A stretch of DNA of 64,000 nucleotides, from the NCBI GenBank assembly GCA_002600635.1, contig CP021371.1, forward strand, positions 2,111,001 to 2,175,000, in the 5' to 3' direction. Origin of the DNA: Rhizobium sp. ACO-34A. Its GTDB lineage: Bacteria > Pseudomonadota > Alphaproteobacteria > Rhizobiales > Rhizobiaceae. Under the pieces are notes generated by a model. It had not been told where the DNA came from and searched no databases. It worked only from the letters and a program-made list of their open reading frames with translations. A program made the translations under genes and the position numbers. The stretch's first letter is position 1. The number at the start of each line of letters is the position of its first letter. Below, piece by piece: positions 17,140-25,527 of the stretch.

Positions 17140-17684
17140 GTCGTCCCTTCTGTTCCAGTGGTCGTGTCATTCATCATCTGTTTCTTCACGAAGGTCATTC
17201 ACCGCAGATAGCCAAATTATAGCCGCTCCACGTTTTTGAAGTACACCACGTGCAGGCCTATCCGATGCAACTGCACCAGTTATTAGCCAACGAGTCCAGA
17301 CGTATGAGGTGATTGGGCTTTCGAGTCCGGAGGTATGAGGCGCTGAGTCCAGACTCAGATGGTTCAGCATGGGGAATTCGATAGTGAAAACAATGTTTCT
17401 GAGTCCAGAGATATGTGGTGACGCTCAATGCTTTCAATGGCTTGTCCGTTGTTTTTCTTTATCTACATGTGCAGTTTACAGCTTTTCCGGAGCCGTTTAC
17501 GCATTCCGCTTGTTGCGGCGCGTCTATCTCGAAAATCCAGACGTTGTTCGTGAACGGTCCTGTGCGAGGCATTGCGCTCCGGGCAATTTTCCGTCTCGGT
17601 AAACTGGCGAGGCAGTTCACTGAACTGTTTCTTTCGGTCGCGGTCCTCAGTGTCTTTCCTTCGTGTCTGTCGTGGAAGATCTCC
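17140..17684. other. 545-bp non-coding stretch upstream of the DUF429 gene
   Basis: Contains the right repeat cluster (17292-17420). The remainder (17421-17684) shows no recognisable gene or transposase remnant. A 67-codon minus-strand frame (17167-17370) runs through three of the repeats and is probably a by-product of them. The DUF429 promoter is expected between 17150 and 17290. Confidence 0.55.
17292..17420 (+). repeat. Right cluster of GAGTCCAG-type repeats (outward-pointing)
   Basis: Four plus-strand copies of the motif start at 17292 (GAGTCCAGACGTATGAGG), 17323 (GAGTCCGGAGGTATGAGGCG), 17345 (GAGTCCAGACTCAGATGG) and 17401 (GAGTCCAGAGATATGTGGTG). The pair at 17321-17352 is the inverted partner of 16244-16275, with 30 of 32 positions identical. 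Variation between copies is concentrated in the middle and at the end, while GAGTCC is fixed, as expected of protein-binding sites. Confidence 0.75.
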
Positions 17685-18257
17685 TCAAAGCGCGTACCAC
17701 CATTTTGGATTATCCGCGGACTCCATCTTGATCCACACGAGGTCGACCTCGTTCACCCGTTTGATCGCATCGCTGCGGTTATCCAGAACGAGGTCTGAGG
17801 TTCTTGTTCTGACGATGAAGACAGCATGGCCTTGGCCATCCGGAGTGCGTCCGATAGCGAGGCGGATGGAGCGGGCGGGCAGGCCCGCTTCCATGAGCTT
17901 TCTTCTCTTGGTAACCGCATAGTCGTCACAGTCGCCGTAACGAGGGGATAAACTCCAGACATCCCGCCCGCGTCTGTCGTTGCGCGGCGCAATTCCGTGA
18001 TTGACGCTTCTGTTGATCGAGGCGATGTCGATGGCGACGTCGGTGCTCAGTCCCACTTCCTTGGCTCCCTGTTTCAGGGCGCATTCCTGTGGCGTCTGGA
18101 CGCAGAAGCGCACGAAGGCATAGGGTGCGAGTGTGATCGCTTTTTCCTCCAGGAACGCGGCGCGGGGCGAGGCCGAACGCCCGGCGGCCCATGCAGGCGC
18201 ATTGAGGGTGGATGTCAGGGTGAGGGCGCCAGCAACGCAGATACACACGGCACGCAT
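17685..18257 (-). CDS. Transglutaminase-like cysteine peptidase (LapG-type, C93)
   Basis: 190 residues with a signal peptide (cut after PAWA, ~residue 24), so periplasmic. The catalytic triad of the bacterial transglutaminase-like cysteine proteinases is visible: Cys110 in RYGDCDDYA, His144 in QGHAVFIVRT and Asp159 in LVLDN. In Pseudomonas the related LapG cuts a surface adhesin under control of LapD, but no LapD-like gene is near, so the target here is unknown. ATG 18257 has CGGAGG at good spacing. A second member of the family is at 63060. Confidence 0.9.
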   Translation of the reverse strand: MRAVCICVAGALTLTSTLNAPAWAAGRSASPRAAFLEEKAITLAPYAFVRFCVQTPQECALKQGAKEVGLSTDVAIDIASINRSVNHGIAPRNDRRGRDVWSLSPRYGDCDDYAVTKRRKLMEAGLPARSIRLAIGRTPDGQGHAVFIVRTRTSDLVLDNRSDAIKRVNEVDLVWIKMESADNPKWWYAL

Positions 18258-18855
18258 CGCATGCCTCCGATTACGAGCGAATCATCGGCACACGAACAGG
18301 CTCCGTGGAACGGAGCCGTCCGCGGCGGAATCATCTGTATGGAAAGGGCGTGAAAGAGCGCGAGAGACTATGCCGGGCACGCGCCGGTCGATAAAGGCTC
18401 TATTCTCTTTCTGTTTTGTGCGAGGCCTGAAGGCATCGCGTTTCGGCGGTCGCTATCCCCTTCGAGGGGTGCGCATTCCCGGCGAAAACTGCATCATGGA
18501 CGTCCCGAAACATCGACCTCTGTTCGGGCAGAGGTTTGTTTTTGTTATCATATTATTGTTCCTCCCCACCGTTTCAGGTGATGGGAAATCTGTGCATTTC
18601 TTGCAGGCTTTGTGAAGCCGCCTGATGGGGTTATCGATGGATATAAGCCTTTCTATCTATTGGTCGGCGAATGTGTGCCCCAATATACTCAATGGGTTGG
18701 CCGTGTTCTGGCTGTCTTTGATCGTGATTGGCGTTCGCGAATGGCGGCGCAGAGAAACCGGTGCATGGAGCGTTCCATATCGGAGCAGTTCAGCAAGTAT
18801 TTACCAATCTTGAGCAAACCCTAGGAGTGTGAAACCTCGCAGAAGAGAGGCTCCC
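18258..18855. other. 598-bp stretch between the C93 peptidase and SNase-fold genes
   Basis: No gene that I can support firmly; only one weak 58-codon frame at 18637. The stretch must hold the divergent promoters of the peptidase gene (minus) and of the SNase-fold gene (plus). No clear repeats or hairpin terminators are seen. Confidence 0.55.
18637..18813 (+). CDS. Doubtful small membrane peptide
   Basis: A 58-codon frame beginning MDISLSIYW. It has one hydrophobic stretch (LNGLAVFWLSLIVIGV) followed at once by arginines (REWRRRE), which is what a single-pass peptide would look like. There is no good ribosome site, an overlapping frame of similar length exists, and no family is recognised. 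It may be chance. Confidence 0.2.
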   Translation: MDISLSIYWSANVCPNILNGLAVFWLSLIVIGVREWRRRETGAWSVPYRSSSASIYQS

Positions 18856-19611
18856 ATGGCCGGTACTACCCAGACGAAGCGCGCGCCGCGCAAACGGAAG
18901 AAAGCTGCGAGCCGACAGGACTCCGGCAGCATCTGGCCGTGGCTGGGGGCACTCCTTGTCGTAGCGGGAGGCATCGCGGCCTACGACAACCGCGATAAAC
19001 TGCCTGCGCCGGTCGTGGCCTACCTTTCCGGAAAGGAGAGGCTCCAGCCGAGTGTTTCAAGAACTGAGGTTTCGAGTAGGCCCGAGCGCAAGGAGCCGCA
19101 GGCGTCGGTGCGTGCCGTGGCGCCCGCGGAAAAGCCCAAACAGGAGGCGAAGCGCTCTGCTGGCCCCATTCCGCCGGAGCCGGTCGGTGGCACAAGAGTC
19201 AATCAGGTCGCAGCCAAACCGGTGGCACCCGATGAGGGCAAATCGGATACCGTGCTGCTGGGCAAAGGGTTTTCCGGCAAGTTCTATTTCTGCGGAACTT
19301 CGGGCCTGGATAACTGCGTCTCGAGCGGCGACACCTTCTGGTATCACAAGACCCGCATCGCGCTTGCCGATATCGTTGCGCCTGGGACTGAGGAGGCCCG
19401 TTGCCAGCAGGAGCGCGAGAAAGGCTTTGCCGCCAAGGTGCGGCTACGCGATCTCCTGAACGGAGGCGATTTCGAGTTTTCGTCGTTGAGAGGACAGGAA
19501 GCAGGCGGAGCCCGCGTCGTTGCCCGTAACGGACGCTCGCTGGGCTCGATCCTTGTGTCCGAAGGTCTGGCCAAACCCCGCATGGGCAAGCAGGATACCT
19601 GGTGCCCCTGA
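18856..19611 (+). CDS. Membrane-anchored thermonuclease-like (SNase-fold) protein, catalytic residues altered
   Basis: 251 residues. A basic N-terminus (KRAPRKRKKAASR) precedes one transmembrane segment (~27-43). A long Pro/Lys/Glu-rich linker follows, then a staphylococcal-nuclease-like domain (~133-245): GDTF (159-161), TRIALADI, and the late VVARNGRSLGSILVSEGLA. The usual ID-x-PE catalytic box reads DIVAPGTEE, so the second catalytic Asp and the Glu are not in place, although the Arg of NGR is. Four cysteines may form disulfides. Binding without cutting is an inference. ATG 18856 follows AGAGAGG. Confidence 0.82.
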   Translation: MAGTTQTKRAPRKRKKAASRQDSGSIWPWLGALLVVAGGIAAYDNRDKLPAPVVAYLSGKERLQPSVSRTEVSSRPERKEPQASVRAVAPAEKPKQEAKRSAGPIPPEPVGGTRVNQVAAKPVAPDEGKSDTVLLGKGFSGKFYFCGTSGLDNCVSSGDTFWYHKTRIALADIVAPGTEEARCQQEREKGFAAKVRLRDLLNGGDFEFSSLRGQEAGGARVVARNGRSLGSILVSEGLAKPRMGKQDTWCP

Positions 19612-19646
19612 CCGAAGTCGTTTCCAGTCAGGCAACTCATCAATGC

Positions 19647-19683
19647 AAAAGCCCGTCGGTCCGAACAGACCAGCGGGCTTTTT
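19647..19683. terminator. Bidirectional terminator between the SNase-fold gene and aapP
   Basis: The stem AAAAGCCCG...CGGGCTTTT is extended inward by a near-complementary CGGTC/GACCA segment. A-tracts and T-tracts on both sides suit two convergent genes. It lies 36 bp past the SNase-fold stop and 21 bp past the aapP stop. Confidence 0.8.
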
Positions 19684-19703
19684 AATGAAGTTCAGGCCGC
19701 AGA

Positions 19704-20477
19704 TCAGTGCAGGATCTGGCTGAGGAACAGCCGGGTGCGTTCGTGCTGCGGATTATCGAAGAATTCGGCCGGCGAATTCTGTTCGACGATCTGGCCCTGG
19801 TCCATGAAGATAACGCGGTTAGCGACCTGACGGGCGAAGCCCATTTCGTGGGTCACGCAGAGCATGGTCATGCCTTCTTCGGCAAGGCCGACCATGGTGT
19901 CGAGCACTTCCTTGACCATTTCCGGATCGAGCGCCGAGGTCGGCTCGTCGAACAGCATGATCTTCGGCTTCATGCACAGGGCGCGAGCGATCGCCACGCG
20001 CTGCTGCTGACCACCGGAAAGCTGTCCGGGGTATTTGTTGGCCTGTTCCGGAATCTTGACCCTCTTGAGGAAATGCATCGCGACTTCCTCGGCTTCCTTC
20101 TTCGGCATCTTCCGGACCCAGATCGGCGCCAGCGTGCAGTTTTCCAGAATGGTCAGGTGGGGAAAGAGGTTGAAGTGCTGGAACACCATGCCGACTTCAC
20201 GGCGCACTTCGTCGATCTTCTTCAGGTCGTTGGTGAGTTCCGTGCCGTCGACGATGATGTGACCGTTCTGGTGTTCTTCCAGACGGTTGATGCAGCGGAT
20301 CATCGTCGACTTGCCCGAGCCGGAAGGGCCGGCGATGACGATGCGCTCGCCTTTCATCACCTTGAGGTTGATGTCGCGCAGCACGTGAAAGTCGCCGTAC
20401 CACTTGTTCATGTTGATGATCTCGACCATCACGTCGGTGTCGGAGACGGTCATCTTGGCAGGTTGCGTGTTAGCCAT
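19704..20477 (-). CDS. aapP: General L-amino acid ABC transporter, ATP-binding protein
   Basis: 257 residues. Walker [10 protein letters not shown], the LSGGQQQR signature, Walker [13 protein letters not shown] and the switch histidine in VTHEMG are all intact. It powers import of a broad range of L-amino acids through AapQM; Aap is a main amino-acid carrier in rhizobia. It is the last gene of the minus-strand operon aapJQMP, 18 bp after aapM, and ends at a bidirectional terminator. Confidence 0.97.
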   Translation of the reverse strand: MANTQPAKMTVSDTDVMVEIINMNKWYGDFHVLRDINLKVMKGERIVIAGPSGSGKSTMIRCINRLEEHQNGHIIVDGTELTNDLKKIDEVRREVGMVFQHFNLFPHLTILENCTLAPIWVRKMPKKEAEEVAMHFLKRVKIPEQANKYPGQLSGGQQQRVAIARALCMKPKIMLFDEPTSALDPEMVKEVLDTMVGLAEEGMTMLCVTHEMGFARQVANRVIFMDQGQIVEQNSPAEFFDNPQHERTRLFLSQILH

Positions 20478-20495
20478 GTGTGGTGTTTCCCTGAA

Positions 20496-21653
20496 TTATC
20501 GTTTGTGGCCGGTGTCGAGGTGTCGCTCCATGAAGGCGGAGTAACGCGACATGCCGAAGCAGAAAAGCCAGAAGATGAAACCGGCGAAGATCAGGCCCGT
20601 GAGCGGCGTAACCGGCGTCAGCCAGTTGGCGTCGCCGAAGCTCGCCTTCACGATGCCCAGCAGGTCGTACATGTTGATGATCGACACCAGCGAGGTGTCC
20701 TTGAACATGCCGATGAACGTATTCACGATGCCGGGAATGACCAGCTTCATCGCCTGAGGCATGATGATGAAGGTCATCTTTTGGCCGTAGCTCAGGCCGA
20801 GTGAATCGGCGCCTTCGTACTGACCTTTCGGGATCGCCTGCAGGCCGCCTCGAATCACTTCCGCCATGTATGCGGAGGCGAAGATGGATACGCCGACCAG
20901 TGCACGGAGGAACTTGTCGATGTTGTTGCCGGGCGTCAGGAACAGCGGCAGAAGCACGCTGGCCATGAACAGCACGGTAATCAGAGGTACGCCGCGCACC
21001 AGTTCGATGAAGCCGACCGAGGCAGCCTTCACGATCGGCATTTTCGACCGGCGCCCGAGCGCCAGCAGGATACCCACCGGCAGGGATACGACGATGCCGA
21101 CGAAGGAGAGGATCAGCGTGACCATCAGCCCGCCCCACTGGGTCGTCTCGACGTGGCTGAGACCGAAGTAGCCACCGAGCAGAAGGACATAGGCGAGGAT
21201 CGGCAGGGCCACCAGCAGCAGGATCGCGTTCAGTCCCTTGCGGGGGAAGGACGGGATCAGCATCGTGGTCAGCAGACCGACGAACAGGACGGCGATCAGG
21301 ATCGGGCGCCAGAGCTGGTCGCGGGGATAGGATCCCACCATGAACTGGGTGAACCAGTCGCCGACATAGGCCCAGCAGGCGCCGCTCCAGCCATCGGGCT
21401 GCGTGCCGCCCTGGGCGATGGTCGCGCAGGCCGCGCGTCCGTCGCCACTCCAGACCGCCGAGAGGAAGAGCCAGTCGACGCTCGACACGATGAACCAGAT
21501 GATCACGACGCCGAACAGAACGGACATCAGGCTGTCGAGCGGTGTTGCGAAGAGGTTCTTGCGCAGCCAGCCGCCGGCAGAGCTGTCGCTCGACGGGGCG
21601 GGAAGGGCAGGCAGGAAATCGTGTCTTACGTAGGAAACGGTGTCCTTGCTCAT
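20496..21653 (-). CDS. aapM: General L-amino acid ABC transporter, permease AapM
   Basis: 385 residues, about eight membrane segments, with the HisM-type EAA loop ([18 protein letters not shown]) facing the ATPase. The long N-terminal part with an extra periplasmic loop (rich in Cys, Trp and Gly) is typical of AapM and separates it from short HisM-like permeases. The gene starts 1 bp after the aapQ stop (TGA-G-ATG), so translation is coupled. Confidence 0.96.
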   Translation of the reverse strand: MSKDTVSYVRHDFLPALPAPSSDSSAGGWLRKNLFATPLDSLMSVLFGVVIIWFIVSSVDWLFLSAVWSGDGRAACATIAQGGTQPDGWSGACWAYVGDWFTQFMVGSYPRDQLWRPILIAVLFVGLLTTMLIPSFPRKGLNAILLLVALPILAYVLLLGGYFGLSHVETTQWGGLMVTLILSFVGIVVSLPVGILLALGRRSKMPIVKAASVGFIELVRGVPLITVLFMASVLLPLFLTPGNNIDKFLRALVGVSIFASAYMAEVIRGGLQAIPKGQYEGADSLGLSYGQKMTFIIMPQAMKLVIPGIVNTFIGMFKDTSLVSIINMYDLLGIVKASFGDANWLTPVTPLTGLIFAGFIFWLFCFGMSRYSAFMERHLDTGHKR

Positions 21654-21654
21654 C

Positions 21655-22848
21655 TCAGCGCTCCACCAGGGCCATCTTGGCGTTGAACCAGTTCATGAAC
21701 AGCGATGTCGCGAGGCTTATCGAGACATAGATAGCCATCCAGATAGCGATGATCTCGATCGAGTGACCGGACTGGTTGAGGATCGTTCCGCCGACGGCCA
21801 CGAGATCGGCATAGCCGATGGCCACCGCCAGAGACGAATTCTTGGTCAGGTTGAGATATTGCGAGGTGAGCGGCGGAATGATGATCCGCAGCGCCTGCGG
21901 CAGCACGACCAGACGGGTCGTGAGGCCTGAGCGAATACCGAGCGCGGAGGCCGCTTCGCTTTGCCCTTTCGACACACCCTTGATCCCGGCTCGCACGATT
22001 TCGGCGATGAAGGCAGCGGTGTAGAAGGAAAGAGCCAGATAGAGCGACAGGAATTCCGGGCCGATGACGGTGCCGCCGCGCATGTTGAACTTGCCGAGCT
22101 CCGGAATGTCGAAGGTCACCGGGAAGCCGAGGACGGCAAAGACTAGGAACGGCAGTCCGATGATCAGCGCGATGTTGACCAGCAGAACCGGCGGGCGGCG
22201 CCCGGTCAGCAGCTGCTGCTTGTTCGCCCACTTCGTGTAGATGAAGGAAGCCACTATGCCGATGACAAACGCGGCGAGTACCGCCCAGTCGCCTTCACCC
22301 AATACCGGGGCCGGCATGTATATGCCGCGGTTGCTGACGAAGATGGAGAGCGGCAGCTCGAGAGATGCCCGCACGTCCGGAAGAAGCGACAGCACGCCCT
22401 TGTACCAGAAGAAGATGACCAGCAGCGGCGGGATGTTGCGGAAGACTTCCACGTATACGGTCGTCAGTCGCGCGATCAGCCAGTTGTTGGAAAGCCGACC
22501 GATGCCGACGAGAAGGCCGATGATGGTGGCGGTGACGATGCCGCAGGCCGCAACGATCAGAGTGTTGATAAAGCCGACGAGCAGCGCGCGGCCGTAGGAT
22601 TCGTCGCTCGAGTAGCTGATCGGCGTCTGCGCGATGTCAAAACCCGCGCGACCGTTGAGAAAGCCGAAGCCAGCCGTCATGTTGGCTTTTTGGAGGTTGG
22701 CAACGGCGTTGGAGCCGGCAAACCAGAAAATCCAGACTATCGCTATGACTGTCAGCGCTTGATAGACAAACTGCCGGACAGCCGGATTGTAAATAAATGA
22801 TTGTACCGGGCGGCCAGCGCCGTCTCCGTTGGTGGCGACCACTGCCAT
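21655..22848 (-). CDS. aapQ: General L-amino acid ABC transporter, permease AapQ
   Basis: 397 residues, multi-pass. It has the same HisQ/M EAA loop as AapM ([18 protein letters not shown]) and a large insert after the first membrane segments, as expected of AapQ. It pairs with AapM to form the membrane channel. ATG 22848 follows AGGGGAT. The gap to aapJ (96 bp) leaves room for processing that could favour the binding protein. Confidence 0.96.
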   Translation of the reverse strand: MAVVATNGDGAGRPVQSFIYNPAVRQFVYQALTVIAIVWIFWFAGSNAVANLQKANMTAGFGFLNGRAGFDIAQTPISYSSDESYGRALLVGFINTLIVAACGIVTATIIGLLVGIGRLSNNWLIARLTTVYVEVFRNIPPLLVIFFWYKGVLSLLPDVRASLELPLSIFVSNRGIYMPAPVLGEGDWAVLAAFVIGIVASFIYTKWANKQQLLTGRRPPVLLVNIALIIGLPFLVFAVLGFPVTFDIPELGKFNMRGGTVIGPEFLSLYLALSFYTAAFIAEIVRAGIKGVSKGQSEAASALGIRSGLTTRLVVLPQALRIIIPPLTSQYLNLTKNSSLAVAIGYADLVAVGGTILNQSGHSIEIIAIWMAIYVSISLATSLFMNWFNAKMALVER

Positions 22849-22944
22849 GCGTTATCCCCTGTTCGCAGCCGTTTTGGGCCGTCTTCTTCATTTATTATCA
22901 GTGGGAAGGCACTGAGGCGCGCCTTCCCACGAATGCCGGTCGCC

Positions 22945-23973
22945 TTAGCGGATCGGCGGAGCGTACTGCAGGCCGCCCTTGGTCCACAGGGCGTTCAGGC
23001 CGCGCTGGATCTTCAGGTTTGAGCCTTCGCCGACGTTGCGGTCGAAGCTTTCGCCGTAGTTGCCGACCTGCTTGACGATGTTGTAGGCCCACTTCTCCTC
23101 AACGCCGAGATCCTTGCCGATCGTCTGGTCCTTTTCTTCGCCGAGGAAGCGCTTGATGTCCGGGTTGGCCGACTTGGTCATCTCGTCGACATTGGCCGAG
23201 GTGATGCCGAATTCTTCAGCCGTAACCATCGCGTAATGCGCCCAGGTGACGATGTCGAACCACTTGGAATCGTTCTGGCGAACGCCCGGGCCGAGCGGCT
23301 CCTTGGAGATGATTTCCGGCAGGATCACGTGGTCGGCCGGATTCGAAAGCGACAGGCGGATCGAATACAGGCCCGACTGGTCGGTCGTGTAGACGTCGCA
23401 ACGGCCGGACTGGTAGGCAGCGTCGACTTCTTCCTGCTTTTCGAAAACAACCGGCTTGTATTCAAGGTTGTTGGCCTTGAAGTAGTCGGCGAGGTTGAGT
23501 TCGGTCGTGGTGCCGGACTGTACGCAGACCGCAGCACCCGAAAGCTCGAGAGCGGACTTCACGTTCAGGCTCTTCGGGACCATGAAGCCCTGGCCGTCAT
23601 AGTAGTTTACCGCGCGGAAATCGAAACCGAGCTGCGAATCACGGCTGATCGTCCACGTGGTGTTACGGGCAAGCATGTCGACTTCGCCGGACTGCAGCGC
23701 CGGGAAACGATCCTTCGCCGAAAGGGGCGTGTACTTGACCTTGGTCGCATCGCCGAAAACCGAAGCTGCGACGGCGCGGCACAGATCGACGTCGAGGCCG
23801 GTCCAGTTGCCCGAGGAGTCCTGCGCGCCGAAGCCGGCGAGATTCGAGCCGTTCACGCCGCACTGGACGAAGCCCTTCGCCTTCACGTCGTCAAGCGTGC
23901 CGGCATTGGCTGCCGCTGCGCCGAAACCGAGAACTGCGGCGCCGAGCGCGGCGGACAGAATCTTCTTGTTCAT
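22945..23973 (-). CDS. aapJ: General L-amino acid ABC transporter, periplasmic binding protein
   Basis: 342 residues. A signal peptide ends AAANAG (~24). The mature protein is a class 3 extracellular solute-binding fold with GFVQCGVNGSNLAGF at the start, VDLCRAVAASVFG and the DMLARNTTWTISRD ligand loop. It delivers amino acids to AapQMP. ATG 23973 follows GGGTTGGGAAA; a frame extending to 24264 is upstream of any likely start. First gene of the operon, divergent from metC. Confidence 0.97.
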   Translation of the reverse strand: MNKKILSAALGAAVLGFGAAAANAGTLDDVKAKGFVQCGVNGSNLAGFGAQDSSGNWTGLDVDLCRAVAASVFGDATKVKYTPLSAKDRFPALQSGEVDMLARNTTWTISRDSQLGFDFRAVNYYDGQGFMVPKSLNVKSALELSGAAVCVQSGTTTELNLADYFKANNLEYKPVVFEKQEEVDAAYQSGRCDVYTTDQSGLYSIRLSLSNPADHVILPEIISKEPLGPGVRQNDSKWFDIVTWAHYAMVTAEEFGITSANVDEMTKSANPDIKRFLGEEKDQTIGKDLGVEEKWAYNIVKQVGNYGESFDRNVGEGSNLKIQRGLNALWTKGGLQYAPPIR

Positions 23974-24334
23974 TTTCCCAACCCTTATCTTGTTGTCTTT
24001 TGACTCACAGCGAGTTGCGTAACTGTGTACGGTCCTGCTCGCCGGTCCGCTGGCCTCCCGGGGAGCGGACGACCTATCACAGTCGTAAATGGATGTGTGG
24101 TCAAGTGTTGATGGTTGGAATCGGGCAGAAAAGCGGCAATTTGCTAAAACCGATTGAAAATGAGGCAGTTTTCGGCTCATTGAGGCAGGCAATGAACAAA
24201 AAATCGCCGGCTGCAAACGCTTTGAGTTGCGCTTTATACATATCATTCCGTCGCTTCGCAGCACTTGACCGGTTGGATGCGGGCCGTCACAAATGATTGT
24301 AGAAAGCCCCGCTCAGCAAAGGTACAGATCACCC
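23974..24334. other. Divergent promoter region aapJ / metC (361 bp)
   Basis: No gene. It must carry the promoters for aapJQMP (minus) and metC (plus). TTATACATAT near 24234-24243 could be a -10 element for metC but has no convincing -35. I looked for a SAM-II-type riboswitch before metC and did not find its conserved core. Confidence 0.5.
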
Positions 24335-25525
24335 ATGAAGAACCGAAAAGAGATGCTGGCCAACGCCGGTACGGATACGAAACTTTGCCATATCGGCAAC
24401 GATCCGTCGGATTTCTTCGGCTTTGTCAATCCGCCGGTGGTGCGTGCCTCGACGGTATTGTTTCCCGACACCCGGACGATGGAAACGCGTGCGCAGAAAT
24501 ACACTTACGGCACGCGGGCCACGCCGACCACGGATGCGCTCTGCAACGCCATCGATGAACTGGAGGGCTCGGCCGGCACCATTCTCGTCCCATCGGGTCT
24601 GGCTGCGATCACCGTTCCTTTCCTGGCATTCCTGTCAGCCGGTGATCACGCCCTGATCGTCGATTCGGTCTATTCGCCGTGCCGTCATTTCTGTGACACG
24701 ATGCTGACGCGTCTCGGTGTGAGCGTCGAATATTACGACCCGACCATCGGTGCGGGCATCGAGGCGCTGATCAGGCCGAACACCAAGCTAGTGCATACCG
24801 AGGCTCCGGGTTCCAACACCTTCGAAATGCAGGACATTCGCGCCATCGCGGATGTTGCGCACAAGCACGGCTGCGTGGTGACGTTGGACAACACCTGGGC
24901 AACACCGCTCTATTTCCGTCCGCTTGATTTCGGCGCCGACATTTCGATCCATGCCGCGACCAAATATCCGTCCGGTCATTCGGATGTGCTGTTCGGCACG
25001 GTCTCGGCCAACGAGACCTATTGGCGCGCGCTGGACGAGGCGCGGATCACGCTTGGTATCTGCGTTTCTCCCGATGATTCCTACCAGATCCTGCGCGGTC
25101 TCAGAACCATGGGGTTGCGCCTCGAAGCACACCAAAAGTCCGCGCTTGCGGTGGCCCAATGGCTGGAGGGCAGGGCAGACGTCGCCACCGTGTTGCACCC
25201 GGCTCTGCCGAGCTTCCCCGGCCACGAAATCTGGAAACGCGATTTCAAGGGCGCGAGCGGCATCTTCTCCTTCGTCCTGGCAGTCGACGATCCGGCTCAT
25301 TTCAAGCCCAAGGCACGCGCATTCCTTGATAGCCTCGATATTTTCGGCCTCGGCTATTCATGGGGCGGTTATGAGAGCCTTGCCGTGATGGTCAATCTCG
25401 ACGATCGCAAGATCTGCAAGGCGCCGAAAGAAGGTCCGGTCATCCGCCTTCAGATCGGTCTGGAGAATGTCGAGGACATTATTGCGGATCTCGAAAAGGG
25501 TTTTGCCGCCGCGGCGGCGATCTGA
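24335..25525 (+). CDS. metC: Cystathionine beta-lyase
   Basis: A PLP enzyme of the Cys/Met metabolism family that splits cystathionine into homocysteine, pyruvate and ammonia in methionine synthesis. 396 residues. The Schiff-base lysine is K210 in IHAATKYPSGH, preceded by the cofactor-binding VVTLDNTWATPLY. The C-terminal GLGYSWGGYESL box is typical of MetC rather than of cystathionine gamma-synthase. I chose ATG 24335; ATG 24353 is an alternative. Divergent from aapJ, convergent with the monooxygenase (2 bp apart). Confidence 0.93.
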   Translation: MKNRKEMLANAGTDTKLCHIGNDPSDFFGFVNPPVVRASTVLFPDTRTMETRAQKYTYGTRATPTTDALCNAIDELEGSAGTILVPSGLAAITVPFLAFLSAGDHALIVDSVYSPCRHFCDTMLTRLGVSVEYYDPTIGAGIEALIRPNTKLVHTEAPGSNTFEMQDIRAIADVAHKHGCVVTLDNTWATPLYFRPLDFGADISIHAATKYPSGHSDVLFGTVSANETYWRALDEARITLGICVSPDDSYQILRGLRTMGLRLEAHQKSALAVAQWLEGRADVATVLHPALPSFPGHEIWKRDFKGASGIFSFVLAVDDPAHFKPKARAFLDSLDIFGLGYSWGGYESLAVMVNLDDRKICKAPKEGPVIRLQIGLENVEDIIADLEKGFAAAAAI

Positions 25526-25527
25526 GA

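Noticed and set aside
17167-17370. A 67-codon minus-strand frame just before the DUF429 gene
   Set aside because: It runs through three copies of the repeat motif and has no convincing ribosome site or family; probably a by-product of the repeats.
24300-24334. Possible SAM-II riboswitch before metC
   Set aside because: The conserved pseudoknot core of SAM-II (GATAAATG...GCTAAA) is not found; the similarity is limited to a few short words.
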